This document shows, in pieces, positions 7,552-17,626 of a DNA stretch of 64,000 bases. The notes below the pieces were generated by a model. It did not search any database. It saw nothing but the letters and a program-made list of their open reading frames with translations, and had not been told where the DNA came from. The stretch's first letter is position 1. Each line of letters begins with the position of its first letter. The stretch comes from Candidatus Campylobacter infans (GTDB lineage: Bacteria > Campylobacterota > Campylobacteria > Campylobacterales > Campylobacteraceae): the NCBI GenBank assembly GCA_009827235.1, contig SPMW01000003.1, positions 32,494 through 96,493 on the forward strand, in the 5' to 3' direction. The position numbers and the translations under genes were made by a program.

Positions 7552-9354
7552 ATGCAAAGAAGAACATTTTTAAAAACGACTTGCGGAGCGATTGGGTTTG
7601 CTAGTTTTTTCTCTCCCTCTGCGGTTTTTGCCGCGTCTAGTGAAAATTTGCTAGGCTTTGAGCAGATCGCCTTTAACGACAAAGATAAGTTTGTAGTCCC
7701 ACAAGGATACGAAGCAAAACCGCTCATTTCGTGGGGAGACGCGCTTTTTAGCAAGGCTAGCGCGTTTGATGAAAATAAAATCATCGACCAAAGGGCGATT
7801 GAAAATGCGAATTTGGTTTTTGGCGACAACAATGACGGGATGGCGTTATTTGAGCTAGAAAACGGCAACGCGCTTTTGGCGGTAAATAATGAGTATATCA
7901 ACCCTGAGATAATGTTTTCACACAAGGGCGAAAAAACTACGCTTGAAGATGTGCGGTATATGCAAAACTCACTTGGCGTAAGTATATTTGAGATAAGTAA
8001 AGATAAGGACGGCTTTTTTCAAGTGGTGCTTGACTCACCATATAACCGCAGGATCACCGCTCAAACGCCAATGAAGCTACAAGGAGCTGCAAAAGGACAT
8101 AGGCTTATGCGCACTGCTGCGGACAAAAAAGGCGAGTTGGTGCTTGGCACGCTTAATAACTGCGCAAATGGGCAAACTCCGTGGGGAACTTACCTAACTT
8201 GTGAGGAGAATGTGGATGATTTTTTCGGTTCAAGCGAGGCAAATCAAGCTTTCACACCTGCTTTAAAACGCTACGGCTTTGGCAAAGAAAGCGTGTATAA
8301 ATGGGAGCTTGACCCTCGTTTTGACTTAGCTAAAAACCCAAATGAAGCCAACCGCTTTGGCTGGGTGGTGGAAATTGACCCATACAACCCAAACTCAACG
8401 CCAATCAAACGCACGGCTTTGGGACGCTTTAAGCACGAAAACGCAGAAGTTCTCATCAACAAAGATGGGCGTGTTGTCGTGTATATGGGCGATGATGAGG
8501 CAAATGAGTTTTTGTATAAATTTGTAAGCAAAAATAAATTTAACAAAACAAACAAAACCGCAAATAAAGATATTTTAGACAGCGGAACGCTTTATGTGGC
8601 AAAATTTAACGGTGATTTGCTTGAAGGTGTGGGAGAGTGGATTGAGCTAAGTTATGGCAAAAACGGGCTTGATAAAAGCTCTGGCTTTAACTCGCAGGCT
8701 GAAATTTTAATCAACGCTCGCCTTGCTGCAAGTTTTGTCGGCGCAACACCTATGGATAGACCTGAATGGATCGCGGCGGATTTAAAGGGCGAGTTTGTCT
8801 ATGCGACAATGACAAACAACACAAAACGCGAAAAAATAGACAGCGCAAATCCACGAACAAACAACATTTACGGACAAATCATCAGCTGGCAAGCGCAAAA
8901 CAAAGACCACGCAGGCAAAAATTTCAAGTGGATTATTTTTGCTTTAATGGGCAACCCAGAGGTGTATCCAAACGGCACTAGGCGAGGTAGCTCAAACATC
9001 AACGCAGAAAATATGTTTAACTCGCCTGATGGTTTAAAATTTGATAAATTTGGCAGGTTGTGGATACAAAGTGATGGTAAGTATTCAAATAAGGGAGATT
9101 ACGCCAAAATGGGAAATAACCAAATGCTTTGTGCGAATCCAAACACAGGCGAAATTAGGCGTTTTTTAAGCGGACCTGTGGCGTGTGAGATTACGGGCTG
9201 TGCCTTTTCAAAAGATAGCACGGTGATGTTTGTAGGCGTTCAGCACCCCGGAGAGTTTGGCGCAAAAAGCCATTTTCCAAACGGCAAAAACACCACGCCA
9301 AGAAGCACGGTAATGCAAATTAAAAAGCTTGATGGCGGGGTTATTGGCTCGTAA
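7552..9354 (+). CDS. phoX: PhoX-family alkaline phosphatase, Tat-exported
   Basis: The 600-residue phosphatase releases inorganic phosphate from organic phosphoesters in the periplasm, supplying PstS encoded just upstream. It begins with a twin-arginine signal (RRTFLK, residues 3-8) and a hydrophobic stretch ending AVFAAS. PhoX signatures include DNNDGMALFE, GTYLTCEEN and the late SPDGLKFDKFGRLWIQ. PhoX uses calcium and iron, unlike zinc-dependent PhoA. The spacing to pstS is 50 bp with no terminator, so the two are probably co-transcribed. C. jejuni also uses a Tat-dependent PhoX. Confidence 0.9.
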   Translation: MQRRTFLKTTCGAIGFASFFSPSAVFAASSENLLGFEQIAFNDKDKFVVPQGYEAKPLISWGDALFSKASAFDENKIIDQRAIENANLVFGDNNDGMALFELENGNALLAVNNEYINPEIMFSHKGEKTTLEDVRYMQNSLGVSIFEISKDKDGFFQVVLDSPYNRRITAQTPMKLQGAAKGHRLMRTAADKKGELVLGTLNNCANGQTPWGTYLTCEENVDDFFGSSEANQAFTPALKRYGFGKESVYKWELDPRFDLAKNPNEANRFGWVVEIDPYNPNSTPIKRTALGRFKHENAEVLINKDGRVVVYMGDDEANEFLYKFVSKNKFNKTNKTANKDILDSGTLYVAKFNGDLLEGVGEWIELSYGKNGLDKSSGFNSQAEILINARLAASFVGATPMDRPEWIAADLKGEFVYATMTNNTKREKIDSANPRTNNIYGQIISWQAQNKDHAGKNFKWIIFALMGNPEVYPNGTRRGSSNINAENMFNSPDGLKFDKFGRLWIQSDGKYSNKGDYAKMGNNQMLCANPNTGEIRRFLSGPVACEITGCAFSKDSTVMFVGVQHPGEFGAKSHFPNGKNTTPRSTVMQIKKLDGGVIGS

Positions 9355-9380
9355 ATATAGAGCAAGAAAAGGTTAGAAAA

Positions 9381-10232
9381 ATGACCAAGCTCAAAGAAAG
9401 ATTTTTCACTGCGCTTTTTGCTATAAATGCGGTGTTTTCAGTGCTTGCCGTGCTGATGATTTGCCTTTTTTTGTTTGCAAATGCACTGCCAACTATGTCA
9501 AAAATAGGTTTTGTTGAGTTTATTTTTGGTTTTGAGTGGTTTCCTAGCGAGGATCTTTTTGGGATTTTTGCGATGATTATCGGTAGCCTTTATGTAACGG
9601 CTTTGGCGATTTTCATAGGCGTGCCACTTGGGGTTTTAAGCGCGATTTATCTCTCTTGTTTTTGCCATAAAAGGCTTAAAAAATTCCTTATGCCTTGCGT
9701 GGAGCTTTTAGGGGCTATTCCTTCTGTTGTGTATGGATTTTTTGGGCTTGTGGTGATTGTGCCAACTTTATCAAGCCTATATGGTGGCATTTCTGGCAAG
9801 GGTATTTTGGCTGCCTCGCTTGTTTTGGCTATAATGATTTTGCCTACTATCATCTTGCTTTCAAAAGCGGCTATTGACGCCTTGCCAAAAAGCTATTATG
9901 AAGGCGCATTAGCCTTGGGTGCAAGTAAAGAAAGAAGTGTATTTTTTGCTCTTGTTCCTGCGGCAAAGAGTGGAATTTTAGCTTCTGTGATACTTGGCGT
10001 TGGCAGGGCTATCGGCGAGGCTATGGCTGTGATTATGGTAGCTGGCAATCAAGCCCAAATCCCGCACGGCTTAATGGACGGTGTGCGAACACTTACTACA
10101 AACATAGTGCTAGAAATGGGCTATGCGACTGATTTACACAGAGAGGTTTTAATCGCAAGTGCAGCGGTGCTTTTTGTATTTATCCTCATCATCAACGCAA
10201 GTTTTAACGCCATAAAAAAGGAGACAAAATGA
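9381..10232 (+). CDS. pstC: phosphate ABC transporter permease PstC
   Basis: The 283-residue inner-membrane permease has about six transmembrane helices and the binding-protein-dependent transport signature around residues 175-215 (EGALALGASKERSVFFALVPAAKSG). The conserved SVVYGFFGL segment of PstC/PstA is near 112. It pairs with PstA to form the channel. The gene begins 27 bp after phoX and its stop overlaps the pstA start (ATGA). Confidence 0.93.
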   Translation: MTKLKERFFTALFAINAVFSVLAVLMICLFLFANALPTMSKIGFVEFIFGFEWFPSEDLFGIFAMIIGSLYVTALAIFIGVPLGVLSAIYLSCFCHKRLKKFLMPCVELLGAIPSVVYGFFGLVVIVPTLSSLYGGISGKGILAASLVLAIMILPTIILLSKAAIDALPKSYYEGALALGASKERSVFFALVPAAKSGILASVILGVGRAIGEAMAVIMVAGNQAQIPHGLMDGVRTLTTNIVLEMGYATDLHREVLIASAAVLFVFILIINASFNAIKKETK

Positions 10233-11047
10233 AAAAAGACAAACTCAGCTTGCTTTTGTCATTTCTTTTAAGATTTGCTATTGCTAGCGTTTTGGGGATA
10301 TTTTTTCTTTTGATAGGTTTTATCTTTTACAAGGGCATTTTAAACTTAAATTTAAGCCTTTTTGAGTGGAATTATAATAGCAAAAACATTTCGATGATGC
10401 CAGCCATTATAAACACTATAAATATGATTATTTGCGCCATTTGTATCGCTATGCCCGTAGGCATTTTTGGGGCGATTTTTTTGACACAATACACACGCAA
10501 AAAAAGTAAAATTTTAAGGCTTATCAACATAGCCTCTGAAACTTTGGTAGGCATTCCAAGCATTGTTTATGGGCTTTTTGGGTATTTGGCTTTTGTGATT
10601 TATTTTGGCTTTAAGACAAGTTTTATTGCAGGAGTTTTAACTTTAAGCATTATGATTTTGCCCCTTATTTTAAGAAGTAGCGAAGAGGCTTTAAAAAGTG
10701 TTTTTGAGGGCTACAAAGAAGCAGCACTTGCGCTTGGAGCTTCAAAAATTCGCACTATTTTTGTGATAATCTTGCCAAGTGCGATTTCGGGCATTTTAGC
10801 GGGCATTATTTTAAGTATAGGCAAGATTGTAGGCGAAAGTGCGGCTTTGCTTTATACATCAGGCAGCGTAGCAAAGGTGGCTGGGCTGTTTGATTCAGGA
10901 CGAACTTTAAGCGTTCATATGTATGCCATTTCAAGCGAGGGACTACATATAAACGCAGCATATAGCACGGCAATGATTTTAATCCTCATCGTTTTGGCTA
11001 TAAATTTATTTGCAAATTTCATCGCTAAAAAATTATTGCGAGTTTAA
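10229..11047 (+). CDS. pstA: phosphate ABC transporter permease PstA
   Basis: The 272-residue partner of PstC has the same fold: IVYGLFGYLAF near 110 and the ABC-coupling EAAALALGASKIRT-type loop near 165. Six hydrophobic segments are visible. The start overlaps the pstC stop by 4 bp, so translation is coupled. The assignment as PstA rather than PstC rests on order and on the shorter first loop. Confidence 0.92.
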   Translation: MKKDKLSLLLSFLLRFAIASVLGIFFLLIGFIFYKGILNLNLSLFEWNYNSKNISMMPAIINTINMIICAICIAMPVGIFGAIFLTQYTRKKSKILRLINIASETLVGIPSIVYGLFGYLAFVIYFGFKTSFIAGVLTLSIMILPLILRSSEEALKSVFEGYKEAALALGASKIRTIFVIILPSAISGILAGIILSIGKIVGESAALLYTSGSVAKVAGLFDSGRTLSVHMYAISSEGLHINAAYSTAMILILIVLAINLFANFIAKKLLRV

Positions 11048-11056
11048 GGAGGCTTT

Positions 11057-11812
11057 ATGAAAGTATGTTTTGACATTAAAAAAATGAATTTGTATTATGG
11101 GAATTTTCACGCGCTTAAAAATATAGACTTAGACCTTTACAAAGGCGAAGTAACGGCTTTTATAGGACCTAGTGGGTGCGGGAAATCAACCTTTATTAAA
11201 AGTTTAAACCGTATGAATGATTTAATTGAATACTGTAAAATCAAAGGCAAAATTTTATTTCGCGACAAAAACATTTACAGCAAGGATTGTGATGTGAATT
11301 TGTTGCGTAAAAAGGTAGGAATGGTGTTCCAAAAGCCAAATCCCTTTGCGATGAGCATTTATGATAATATCGCTTTTGGACCTAAAACGCACGGCACAAA
11401 AGATAAGGCTAAACTTGATGAGATAGTAGAAACTAGCCTTAAAAAAGCAGCCTTGTGGGAGGATTTAAAGGATAGATTAAAGCATTCAGCATTAGGATTA
11501 AGTGGAGGACAGCAACAAAGGCTTTGCATAGCAAGGACAATAGCGGTAAATCCTGAGGTGATTTTAATGGACGAGCCAACAAGCGCACTTGACCCGATAG
11601 CAACTTCTAAAATTGAGGAGTTGATTTTAAATTTAAAGAAAAATTATACTATAATCATCGTTACGCATAATATGCAACAAGCCGCGCGGATTTCAGATAA
11701 AACGGCATTTTTCTTAATGGGCGAAGTGGTTGAATATGATGAGACAAAAAAGATTTTTAACAACCCCAAAGAGAAAAAAACGCAAGATTACATTTTAGGA
11801 CGCTTTGGCTAA
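11057..11812 (+). CDS. pstB: phosphate ABC transporter ATP-binding protein PstB
   Basis: The 251-residue ATPase has Walker [10 protein letters not shown] at 37-45, the PstB-typical SLNRMNDL right after it, a Q-loop ([11 protein letters not shown]), the signature LSGGQQQR and Walker B ILMDEP. It powers phosphate import with PstCA. The gene follows pstA by 9 bp. No phoU gene follows. The next gene is the response regulator, after 72 bp. Confidence 0.95.
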   Translation: MKVCFDIKKMNLYYGNFHALKNIDLDLYKGEVTAFIGPSGCGKSTFIKSLNRMNDLIEYCKIKGKILFRDKNIYSKDCDVNLLRKKVGMVFQKPNPFAMSIYDNIAFGPKTHGTKDKAKLDEIVETSLKKAALWEDLKDRLKHSALGLSGGQQQRLCIARTIAVNPEVILMDEPTSALDPIATSKIEELILNLKKNYTIIIVTHNMQQAARISDKTAFFLMGEVVEYDETKKIFNNPKEKKTQDYILGRFG

Positions 11813-11884
11813 AAAAGGCTTAATAAAAATTTGTAAAAACCGAATTTGATTTTAGGATTTGATTGAATTTGATGAAAGGCTTAA

Positions 11885-12550
11885 ATGGTTTATGTTTTAG
11901 AAGATGATGAGAGCATTTTAGAGCTTATTTTATACGCGCTTAAATCGCAAAACATCAAGGCTTTGGGCTTTAAACACCCAGATGAGTTTTCAAAAGCACT
12001 TTCAAACAATAAACCTCAAATTGTCGTTTTGGACTTAATGCTGCCAAGTAAAAGCGGCTTTGAAATCACAAAAGAGCTTAAAAACAATCCCGCAACAAAA
12101 AGCATTTCCATTTTGATTTTAAGTGCTTTAAATAGCGAAATGGACAAGGTAAAAGGTTTAGAGCTTGGAGCAGATGATTACATCGCTAAGCCTTTTGGGG
12201 TAATGGAGTTTATCGCAAGGATAAAAACGATACAAAGAAGGCTAAAACCTCAAAACCAAAAGCTTGAATTTGAGGGGTTGAGTATGGATTTAATCGCACA
12301 CAACTTAAAAATCAACGACAATTTTGTAGAGCTTACACTCAAAGAATTTGAGCTTTTAAAACTGCTTTTGCAAAACTGCGAAAGGGTTTTTAAAAGAGAT
12401 GACATTTTAGAGCTTGTGTGGGGTTATGCTTACACGAGCAGCAGGACACTTGACATACACATAAACACTTTGAGAAGCAAGCTTGGCGCATTTGGCAAGC
12501 ACATTAAAACCATACGCGCCGTAGGTTATAAATTCTCAAAAGAAGCCTAA
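11885..12550 (+). CDS. OmpR/PhoB-family response regulator (phosphate operon)
   Basis: The 221-residue protein has a receiver domain with acidic pocket EDD (6-8), phospho-acceptor Asp50 and Lys near 102 (YIAKPF), then a C-terminal winged helix (about 125-220). Its place after pstB and before a PhoR-like kinase makes it the likely phosphate-starvation regulator, equivalent in role to C. jejuni PhosR or E. coli PhoB. I leave the symbol empty because the orthology is inferred from context. The candidate binding sites are the repeats upstream of pstS. Confidence 0.88.
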   Translation: MVYVLEDDESILELILYALKSQNIKALGFKHPDEFSKALSNNKPQIVVLDLMLPSKSGFEITKELKNNPATKSISILILSALNSEMDKVKGLELGADDYIAKPFGVMEFIARIKTIQRRLKPQNQKLEFEGLSMDLIAHNLKINDNFVELTLKEFELLKLLLQNCERVFKRDDILELVWGYAYTSSRTLDIHINTLRSKLGAFGKHIKTIRAVGYKFSKEA

Positions 12551-14233
12551 ATGCAAAAAAGAATTTTCTATGCTATCTTTGGCGTGTGTGGCTTTTTGCT
12601 CTTAACCTCAAATATATTTTTGTTTTTGTATTTTGATAATTTTTTTAAAACTCAAATCATAAACGATATGAAAAAACAAGCCGCCACCCTTTTAAGCGTG
12701 CAAAAATTTGATGAAAATTTAAGCAAAATACAAGATTTTAACACGCAAAACCGCCTTACAATCATCGATGAAAATGGCGTTGTGCTGTTTGACAACTTTG
12801 CTTTTGATTTAGAAAATCACCTAAACAGAGCAGAAATAAAAGACACGCTTACAAAGGGAGAAAGCTTTAAAATACGCTACTCACAAAGCTTAAAACAAAA
12901 TTTAATCTACTACGCCAAAGCTTACAAAAAGGCAAATCAAACCTATATCATCAGAATAGCCACCGCCCAAAAAAGCCTCACAAGCCTTATTTTAAACCTT
13001 GCCTTGCTCTTTGTGTGTGAAATGCTGTTTTTGCTTTTTATATGCTTTTTCATCGCCAAAATGCTTGCAAAAAAAATTTTAAGCCCCATAAAAAATATAA
13101 ATTTAAAAGAACTTCACAAAAATGACGCTTACAGCGAACTTGGAGGCATCATCAAAAAAATCAAAACACAAAATAAAACCATAAAAAAAGCCTACAAAAA
13201 ACTTTTACAAAAACAGCAAGAAAGCTTGCTTTTAGCACAAAATATAAAAGACGGCTTTATGCTGCTTAATGCCAAAGGAATGATAATTTTAGCCAACAAC
13301 AATATAGAAAATTTTTTAAAATTAAACAATGCTGTCAGCCTTGAAAACATTGAAAACTCAGCCTTTTGTAAGCTGTGCGCTCAAATGCTTGATGAGTTTA
13401 AATCCCAAAAAATAAAGCAAAATAAAAACATTCAAATGCCCTTAAATGATGAGGAATGCGAACTTATCTTTTCACCTATTTTTGTGGAGGAAAAATTTAA
13501 AGGAATGATGATTTTAATTCAAAATTTAAGCGAGGAAAAACTAGCCTTAAAATTAAGAAAAGAATTCAGCGCAAATGTAACCCACGAGCTTAAAACCCCG
13601 CTTACAAGCATTTTAGCAAGTAGCGAGATGATAAAAAACAAACTCGTCCAACGCGCTGATATGCCAAAATTCATCGATACAATTTATAGCGAATCAAAAA
13701 GACTTTTAGAGATGATTGATGAGATTTTAAGGCTCTCATTTTTTGACGAAAACAAACAAAATTTACTCCAAAAGCAAAAAATAAATTTAAAAACCATCAT
13801 CTTAAAAGTGGTTTCGCGTTTAGAGCAAGTTGCACAAAAGCAAGGCGTGAAACTTCTTTGCGATTTAGAAGAACAAGAGCTTTTTGGCGTTTATGAACTT
13901 GTAGAAAACCTCATTTACAACCTTTGCGATAATGCCATAAAATACAACAAACCAAATGGCTTTGTCAAAATCTCACTTAAAAGGCAAAACAGCATCATCA
14001 AACTCACCGTCAAAGATAGCGGCATAGGCATCAAAAAAGAACACCACAGCCGCATTTTTGAACGCTTTTTTTGCGTGGATAAAAGCCGCAGTAAAGAACT
14101 TGGCGGCACAGGACTTGGACTTTCTATCGTCAAGCACGCTTGCTTTTACCACAAAGCTCATCTCACACTTCAAAGCGAATTTGGCGTTGGGAGCGAATTT
14201 TGCGTGGTGTTTGATGAAGAAATGGCTTTTTAA
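12551..14233 (+). CDS. PhoR-like sensor histidine kinase
   Basis: The 560-residue kinase has two transmembrane segments (about 5-28 and 147-172) flanking a short periplasmic domain of about 115 residues. A coiled linker with a PAS-like segment (about 230-325) follows. The dimerisation domain carries phospho-acceptor His345 in VTHELKTPL. The HATPase region has an N box (NLCDNAIKY), and GIGIKKEHHSRIFERFF and GGTGLGLSIV boxes. Its start immediately follows the regulator stop (TAAATG). It probably senses phosphate through the Pst complex, as PhoR does. The function is inferred from context. Confidence 0.88.
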   Translation: MQKRIFYAIFGVCGFLLLTSNIFLFLYFDNFFKTQIINDMKKQAATLLSVQKFDENLSKIQDFNTQNRLTIIDENGVVLFDNFAFDLENHLNRAEIKDTLTKGESFKIRYSQSLKQNLIYYAKAYKKANQTYIIRIATAQKSLTSLILNLALLFVCEMLFLLFICFFIAKMLAKKILSPIKNINLKELHKNDAYSELGGIIKKIKTQNKTIKKAYKKLLQKQQESLLLAQNIKDGFMLLNAKGMIILANNNIENFLKLNNAVSLENIENSAFCKLCAQMLDEFKSQKIKQNKNIQMPLNDEECELIFSPIFVEEKFKGMMILIQNLSEEKLALKLRKEFSANVTHELKTPLTSILASSEMIKNKLVQRADMPKFIDTIYSESKRLLEMIDEILRLSFFDENKQNLLQKQKINLKTIILKVVSRLEQVAQKQGVKLLCDLEEQELFGVYELVENLIYNLCDNAIKYNKPNGFVKISLKRQNSIIKLTVKDSGIGIKKEHHSRIFERFFCVDKSRSKELGGTGLGLSIVKHACFYHKAHLTLQSEFGVGSEFCVVFDEEMAF

Positions 14234-14303
14234 AATTTGCTTTTAAATTTTAAATTATTAGCGCAATGCTAGGATTTATCGCTAAAATTTTTATGATTTT
14301 GGC

Positions 14304-14309
14304 TATAAT
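14304..14309 (+). promoter_or_regulatory. putative -10 box for ilvD
   Basis: GGCTATAATCGG contains a perfect TATAAT 34 bp upstream of the ilvD ATG, with a T-rich run (AAAATTTTTATGATTTT) before it. This is a typical Campylobacter sigma-70 promoter. Confidence 0.55.
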
Positions 14310-14342
14310 CGGCACCAAATTTTAAAATTTCAAAGGATCAAA

Positions 14343-16016
14343 ATGCTAAGTGATAAGATTAAAAAGGGCTATGAAAAAACTCCGCACCGCTCATTATTGC
14401 GCGCTACTGGGTTAAAAGATGATGATTTTAAAAAGCCATTTATTGGCGTAGCAAATAGTTTTATAGAAATAATCCCTGGGCATTTTTTCTTAAATGAATA
14501 CGCCCGCATTATTAAAGATGAAATTCGCAAAAATGGCTGTGTGCCATTTGAGTTTAATACAATCGGCGTAGATGATGGCATAGCGATGGGGCATAATGGT
14601 ATGCTTTATAGCCTGCCAAGTCGCGAAATAATCGCAAACTCCATAGAAACGGTAATGAGCGCGCACTGCTTAGATGCGTTAATTTGCATACCAAACTGCG
14701 ATAAAATCACGCCAGGTATGTTAATGGGCGCACTTAGGGTAAATGTGCCTACTATCTTTGTAAGTGGCGGGCCAATGAGAGCAGGCGCAGGACACGGCAC
14801 CCAAAGCCTGGATTTAAACTCAGCCTTTGAAGCTGTTGGCGCTTTTCAAACAGGCCAAATTGATGAAAAAGAATTACATTTTATTGAATGTAATGCTTGT
14901 CCTGGTGGCGGGAGTTGCTCTGGTATGTTTACTGCTAATTCTATGAATACCTTATGTGAAGCAATGGGCGTGGCATTAAATGGCAATGGAACTATTTTAG
15001 CCCTAAGCCCTGAGAGAGAGAAATTGCTAAGAACGGCCGCAAGGCGCATTTGCCAAATCGCCCTAGATGAAAATTATAAAATTGGCAACATCATAAACGC
15101 ACGCTCAATCCGCAACGCTATGATAATAGATATGGCAATGGGCGGCAGCTCAAATACAATCTTACACATGCTAGCAATTAGCCGCGAGGCAGGATGCGGG
15201 CTTGATATAGCTGGGCTAAATGATATTAGTCGCGCCGTCCCGCACATAGCCAAAATTGCCCCAAGCCTGCCAAGCGTGCATATGCAAGATATTCATAATG
15301 CTGGCGGATTAAGCGCGATAATGAATGAAATTTACAAATTTAATGCGGATTTACTTGATACTAGCGTAAATGTAATTGAAGGTGGCACTTTACACGGGCG
15401 CATTAAAAACGCCAAAATACGCGATGAGAGCATAATACACACAAGCCAAAACGCCTATTCTACGCGTGGTGGGCTGGCGATTTTATTTGGCAATTTAGCC
15501 GAGCAAGGCTGTGTGATAAAAACTGCTGGCATTATAGGCGAGAGAAAATTTAGCGGTAAGGCTGTGTGCTTTAATAGCCAAAATGAAGCGATAGCGGGTA
15601 TTAGTAGTGGCAAAGTCCAAAAGGGCGATGTGGTGGTAATTAGATATGAAGGCCCAAAAGGTGGCCCTGGCATGCAAGAAATGCTAAGCCCTACTAGCTT
15701 GATTGTAGGGCGCGGTCTTGGCGGAGATGTCGCATTGATTACAGATGGACGATTTAGCGGTGCTACGCGCGGACTAAGCATAGGACACATTAGCCCAGAA
15801 GCAGCAGAAGGCGGTATGATAGCCTTACTCGAAGATGGCGATATAATAGATATTGATGTGGATAATTTTAGTATAAATGTGCGCTTAGATGAAGCGCAAA
15901 TAGCAAAGCGCAAAGCTAGCTGGCGTTATGGTGGCAAAGAAGTAAAAAGCAAATATTTAAGACAATATCAAGCCTTAGTAAGCAACGCAAGCAACGGCGC
16001 AATCTTACAAGCTTAA
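14343..16016 (+). CDS. ilvD: dihydroxy-acid dehydratase
   Basis: The 557-residue enzyme dehydrates 2,3-dihydroxy-isovalerate and -methylvalerate to the 2-oxo acids in valine and isoleucine synthesis. The iron-sulfur cluster ligands are recognisable in [11 protein letters not shown] (about 117-127) and [17 protein letters not shown] (about 187-203). The C-terminal swivelling domain contains [11 protein letters not shown] and LITDGRFSG. Length matches the family. It is transcribed from its own promoter and followed by a terminator-like repeat. Confidence 0.96.
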   Translation: MLSDKIKKGYEKTPHRSLLRATGLKDDDFKKPFIGVANSFIEIIPGHFFLNEYARIIKDEIRKNGCVPFEFNTIGVDDGIAMGHNGMLYSLPSREIIANSIETVMSAHCLDALICIPNCDKITPGMLMGALRVNVPTIFVSGGPMRAGAGHGTQSLDLNSAFEAVGAFQTGQIDEKELHFIECNACPGGGSCSGMFTANSMNTLCEAMGVALNGNGTILALSPEREKLLRTAARRICQIALDENYKIGNIINARSIRNAMIIDMAMGGSSNTILHMLAISREAGCGLDIAGLNDISRAVPHIAKIAPSLPSVHMQDIHNAGGLSAIMNEIYKFNADLLDTSVNVIEGGTLHGRIKNAKIRDESIIHTSQNAYSTRGGLAILFGNLAEQGCVIKTAGIIGERKFSGKAVCFNSQNEAIAGISSGKVQKGDVVVIRYEGPKGGPGMQEMLSPTSLIVGRGLGGDVALITDGRFSGATRGLSIGHISPEAAEGGMIALLEDGDIIDIDVDNFSINVRLDEAQIAKRKASWRYGGKEVKSKYLRQYQALVSNASNGAILQA

Positions 16017-16321
16017 TAAATAAATTAAAATTTAAGCCATTTAGCTAGACTTTTTAGCTTTAAAATGGCTTAGTTTTAAAATTTTATTGATTTAAAAAAT
16101 AAACTTGCTTGCTAATTTATAAAATTTATAAATAAAGCTTAAAAAGTGGTGAGTTTATAGAGCGTGATATTAAAATTTCAATAAGGCTTAAATGGGTTTA
16201 ATGATGAAATATTCAAAAATTCGCTAGAAATTTTAAAAATCAAGCAATAAAAACAACCGCAAAAGCCATCATAAAATACTAAAATTTTAAAATTTTATTA
16301 TTTGGCAGTAAAAGGAAAAAA
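16017..16321. other. 305-bp non-coding stretch between ilvD and the YeiH-type gene
   Basis: The stretch is very A/T-rich and full of AAATTTTAAAATTT-like words. It holds one stem-loop (next entry) near ilvD and no reading frame or RNA gene that I can support. The promoter for the downstream operon must lie in its last 100 bp but has no convincing -10. Confidence 0.6.
16033..16072 (+). terminator. stem-loop after ilvD
   Basis: TAAGCCATTT and AAATGGCTTA pair perfectly, with a smaller inner stem (TAGCT/AGCTT region) in the 20-nt loop and a GTTTT after the stem. It is probably the ilvD terminator. Confidence 0.5.
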
Positions 16322-17623
16322 ATGAGCGCAAAAGGCCTTTGGCAAAAAGAAGACAATCTAGCAATTTTAATTGCTTTTGTGCTTATTTTTGTGGTGAATT
16401 TAGGGCATTTTGCTGGGTTAGATTTTATTTCTTTTTTAAATTTTAAAATCACAACTTATTCAAATTTTAATGAACTTTTGGCTGGGCTGAATTTATTAAA
16501 TTTCATTCTTTTTTATGTGCTTTTTGCTGGCGTTTTTGCGTTTGTGGCTTGGATTTATGGGCGCAGGCTTAGAAAATTTATTTTTGAGTTTAGTGCGTTT
16601 TTTATGCTTTGTGTGTTGGTGCTTGTATTTTGCGCTTATGCTGGGTTTAAAAGCTGGGCTGATGGTGCTTTGATGGCTTTGCTAGCTGGATTATTTTTAG
16701 CGAATTTTACGCCCTTAAAGCTAGCAAATGCCACGCAAACCGAGCTTTATATAAAAATTGGCGTTATTTTAATGGGCGTTTGTTTGCCGCTCAATTCTTT
16801 TTTACAAGCTGCAAATATCGCTATAATACAAGCTTGCACGGTTACTATCATTACATTTTTGGCTATTTTTTTGATTGCTGTTAAAATTTTTGGGCTTGAT
16901 AAAAAATTTGCTGCCACGCTAGCAGCTGGTGGGTCTATTTGTGGCGTTAGCGCGGCTATTGTCGTAGGCGAGGCTTGTAGGGCAAAAAAAGAGCATATAT
17001 CAGCAAGCATTAGCATAGTGGTGTTTTTTGCTACTTTGATGATAGTTATTTTGCCACTTTTTTGCAAGGCTTTGGGGCTTGATGCTGGCGTGGCTGGGGC
17101 GTTTATTGGGACATCTGAGTTTGCTGATGCGGCTGGGTTTGCAGCAGTAGCAAGATTAAATGACGAGCGCGCTAATCTTGCTTTTTTGGTGATGAAGGTT
17201 ATTGGGCGAGATACATTTATAGGCGTTTGGGCTGTTTTGCTAGCTTTTATTTCGCTTAAATTTTGGGATAAAAACGAAAATGAAAAAATCTCTGCGCTAA
17301 TGATTTGGCAGAAATTTCCTAAATTTATTCTTGGTTTTTTGTTTGCTTGTCTTTTTACAAGTTTTATTAGCTTTAATTTAGAACTTCAAAATTTAAGCGA
17401 GTATGAAAAGCAAGTCCTTGGCTGTTTTAAAAATTTAAAAAACTGGTTTTTTACTCTTGCTTTTTTAAGTATAGGTTTTAGCGTGCGATTTAAAGATATT
17501 TTAAGCGTGGGCTTTAAGCCTTTTTTAGCATTTTTCTTTGGGGCTTTGATAAATTTAATTGTAGGTTTTGTGCTTTGCGTGTTTGTTTTTGATGAGTTTT
17601 GGAGCGATTTTTTGAAAGGATAG
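16322..17623 (+). CDS. YeiH/UPF0324-family membrane transporter (putative sulfate exporter)
   Basis: The 433-residue protein has about ten hydrophobic segments. The family signature GGSICGVSA is at about 204-212, followed by FADAAGFAAVARL and the KVIGRDTFIGVW motif. YeiH proteins are predicted sulfate or small-anion exporters, but few have been tested. The downstream acetyltransferase gene starts 3 bp after the stop, so the two are almost certainly co-transcribed, which is an unexplained pairing with an acyl-transfer cluster. It is slightly longer than the usual 330-350 residues because of an extra N-terminal membrane region. Confidence 0.8.
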   Translation: MSAKGLWQKEDNLAILIAFVLIFVVNLGHFAGLDFISFLNFKITTYSNFNELLAGLNLLNFILFYVLFAGVFAFVAWIYGRRLRKFIFEFSAFFMLCVLVLVFCAYAGFKSWADGALMALLAGLFLANFTPLKLANATQTELYIKIGVILMGVCLPLNSFLQAANIAIIQACTVTIITFLAIFLIAVKIFGLDKKFAATLAAGGSICGVSAAIVVGEACRAKKEHISASISIVVFFATLMIVILPLFCKALGLDAGVAGAFIGTSEFADAAGFAAVARLNDERANLAFLVMKVIGRDTFIGVWAVLLAFISLKFWDKNENEKISALMIWQKFPKFILGFLFACLFTSFISFNLELQNLSEYEKQVLGCFKNLKNWFFTLAFLSIGFSVRFKDILSVGFKPFLAFFFGALINLIVGFVLCVFVFDEFWSDFLKG

Positions 17624-17626
17624 ATT

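Noticed and set aside
15455..15913. Open frame of 152 codons on the minus strand inside ilvD
   Set aside because: It is an antisense shadow of a highly conserved enzyme, with biased composition and no start signal.
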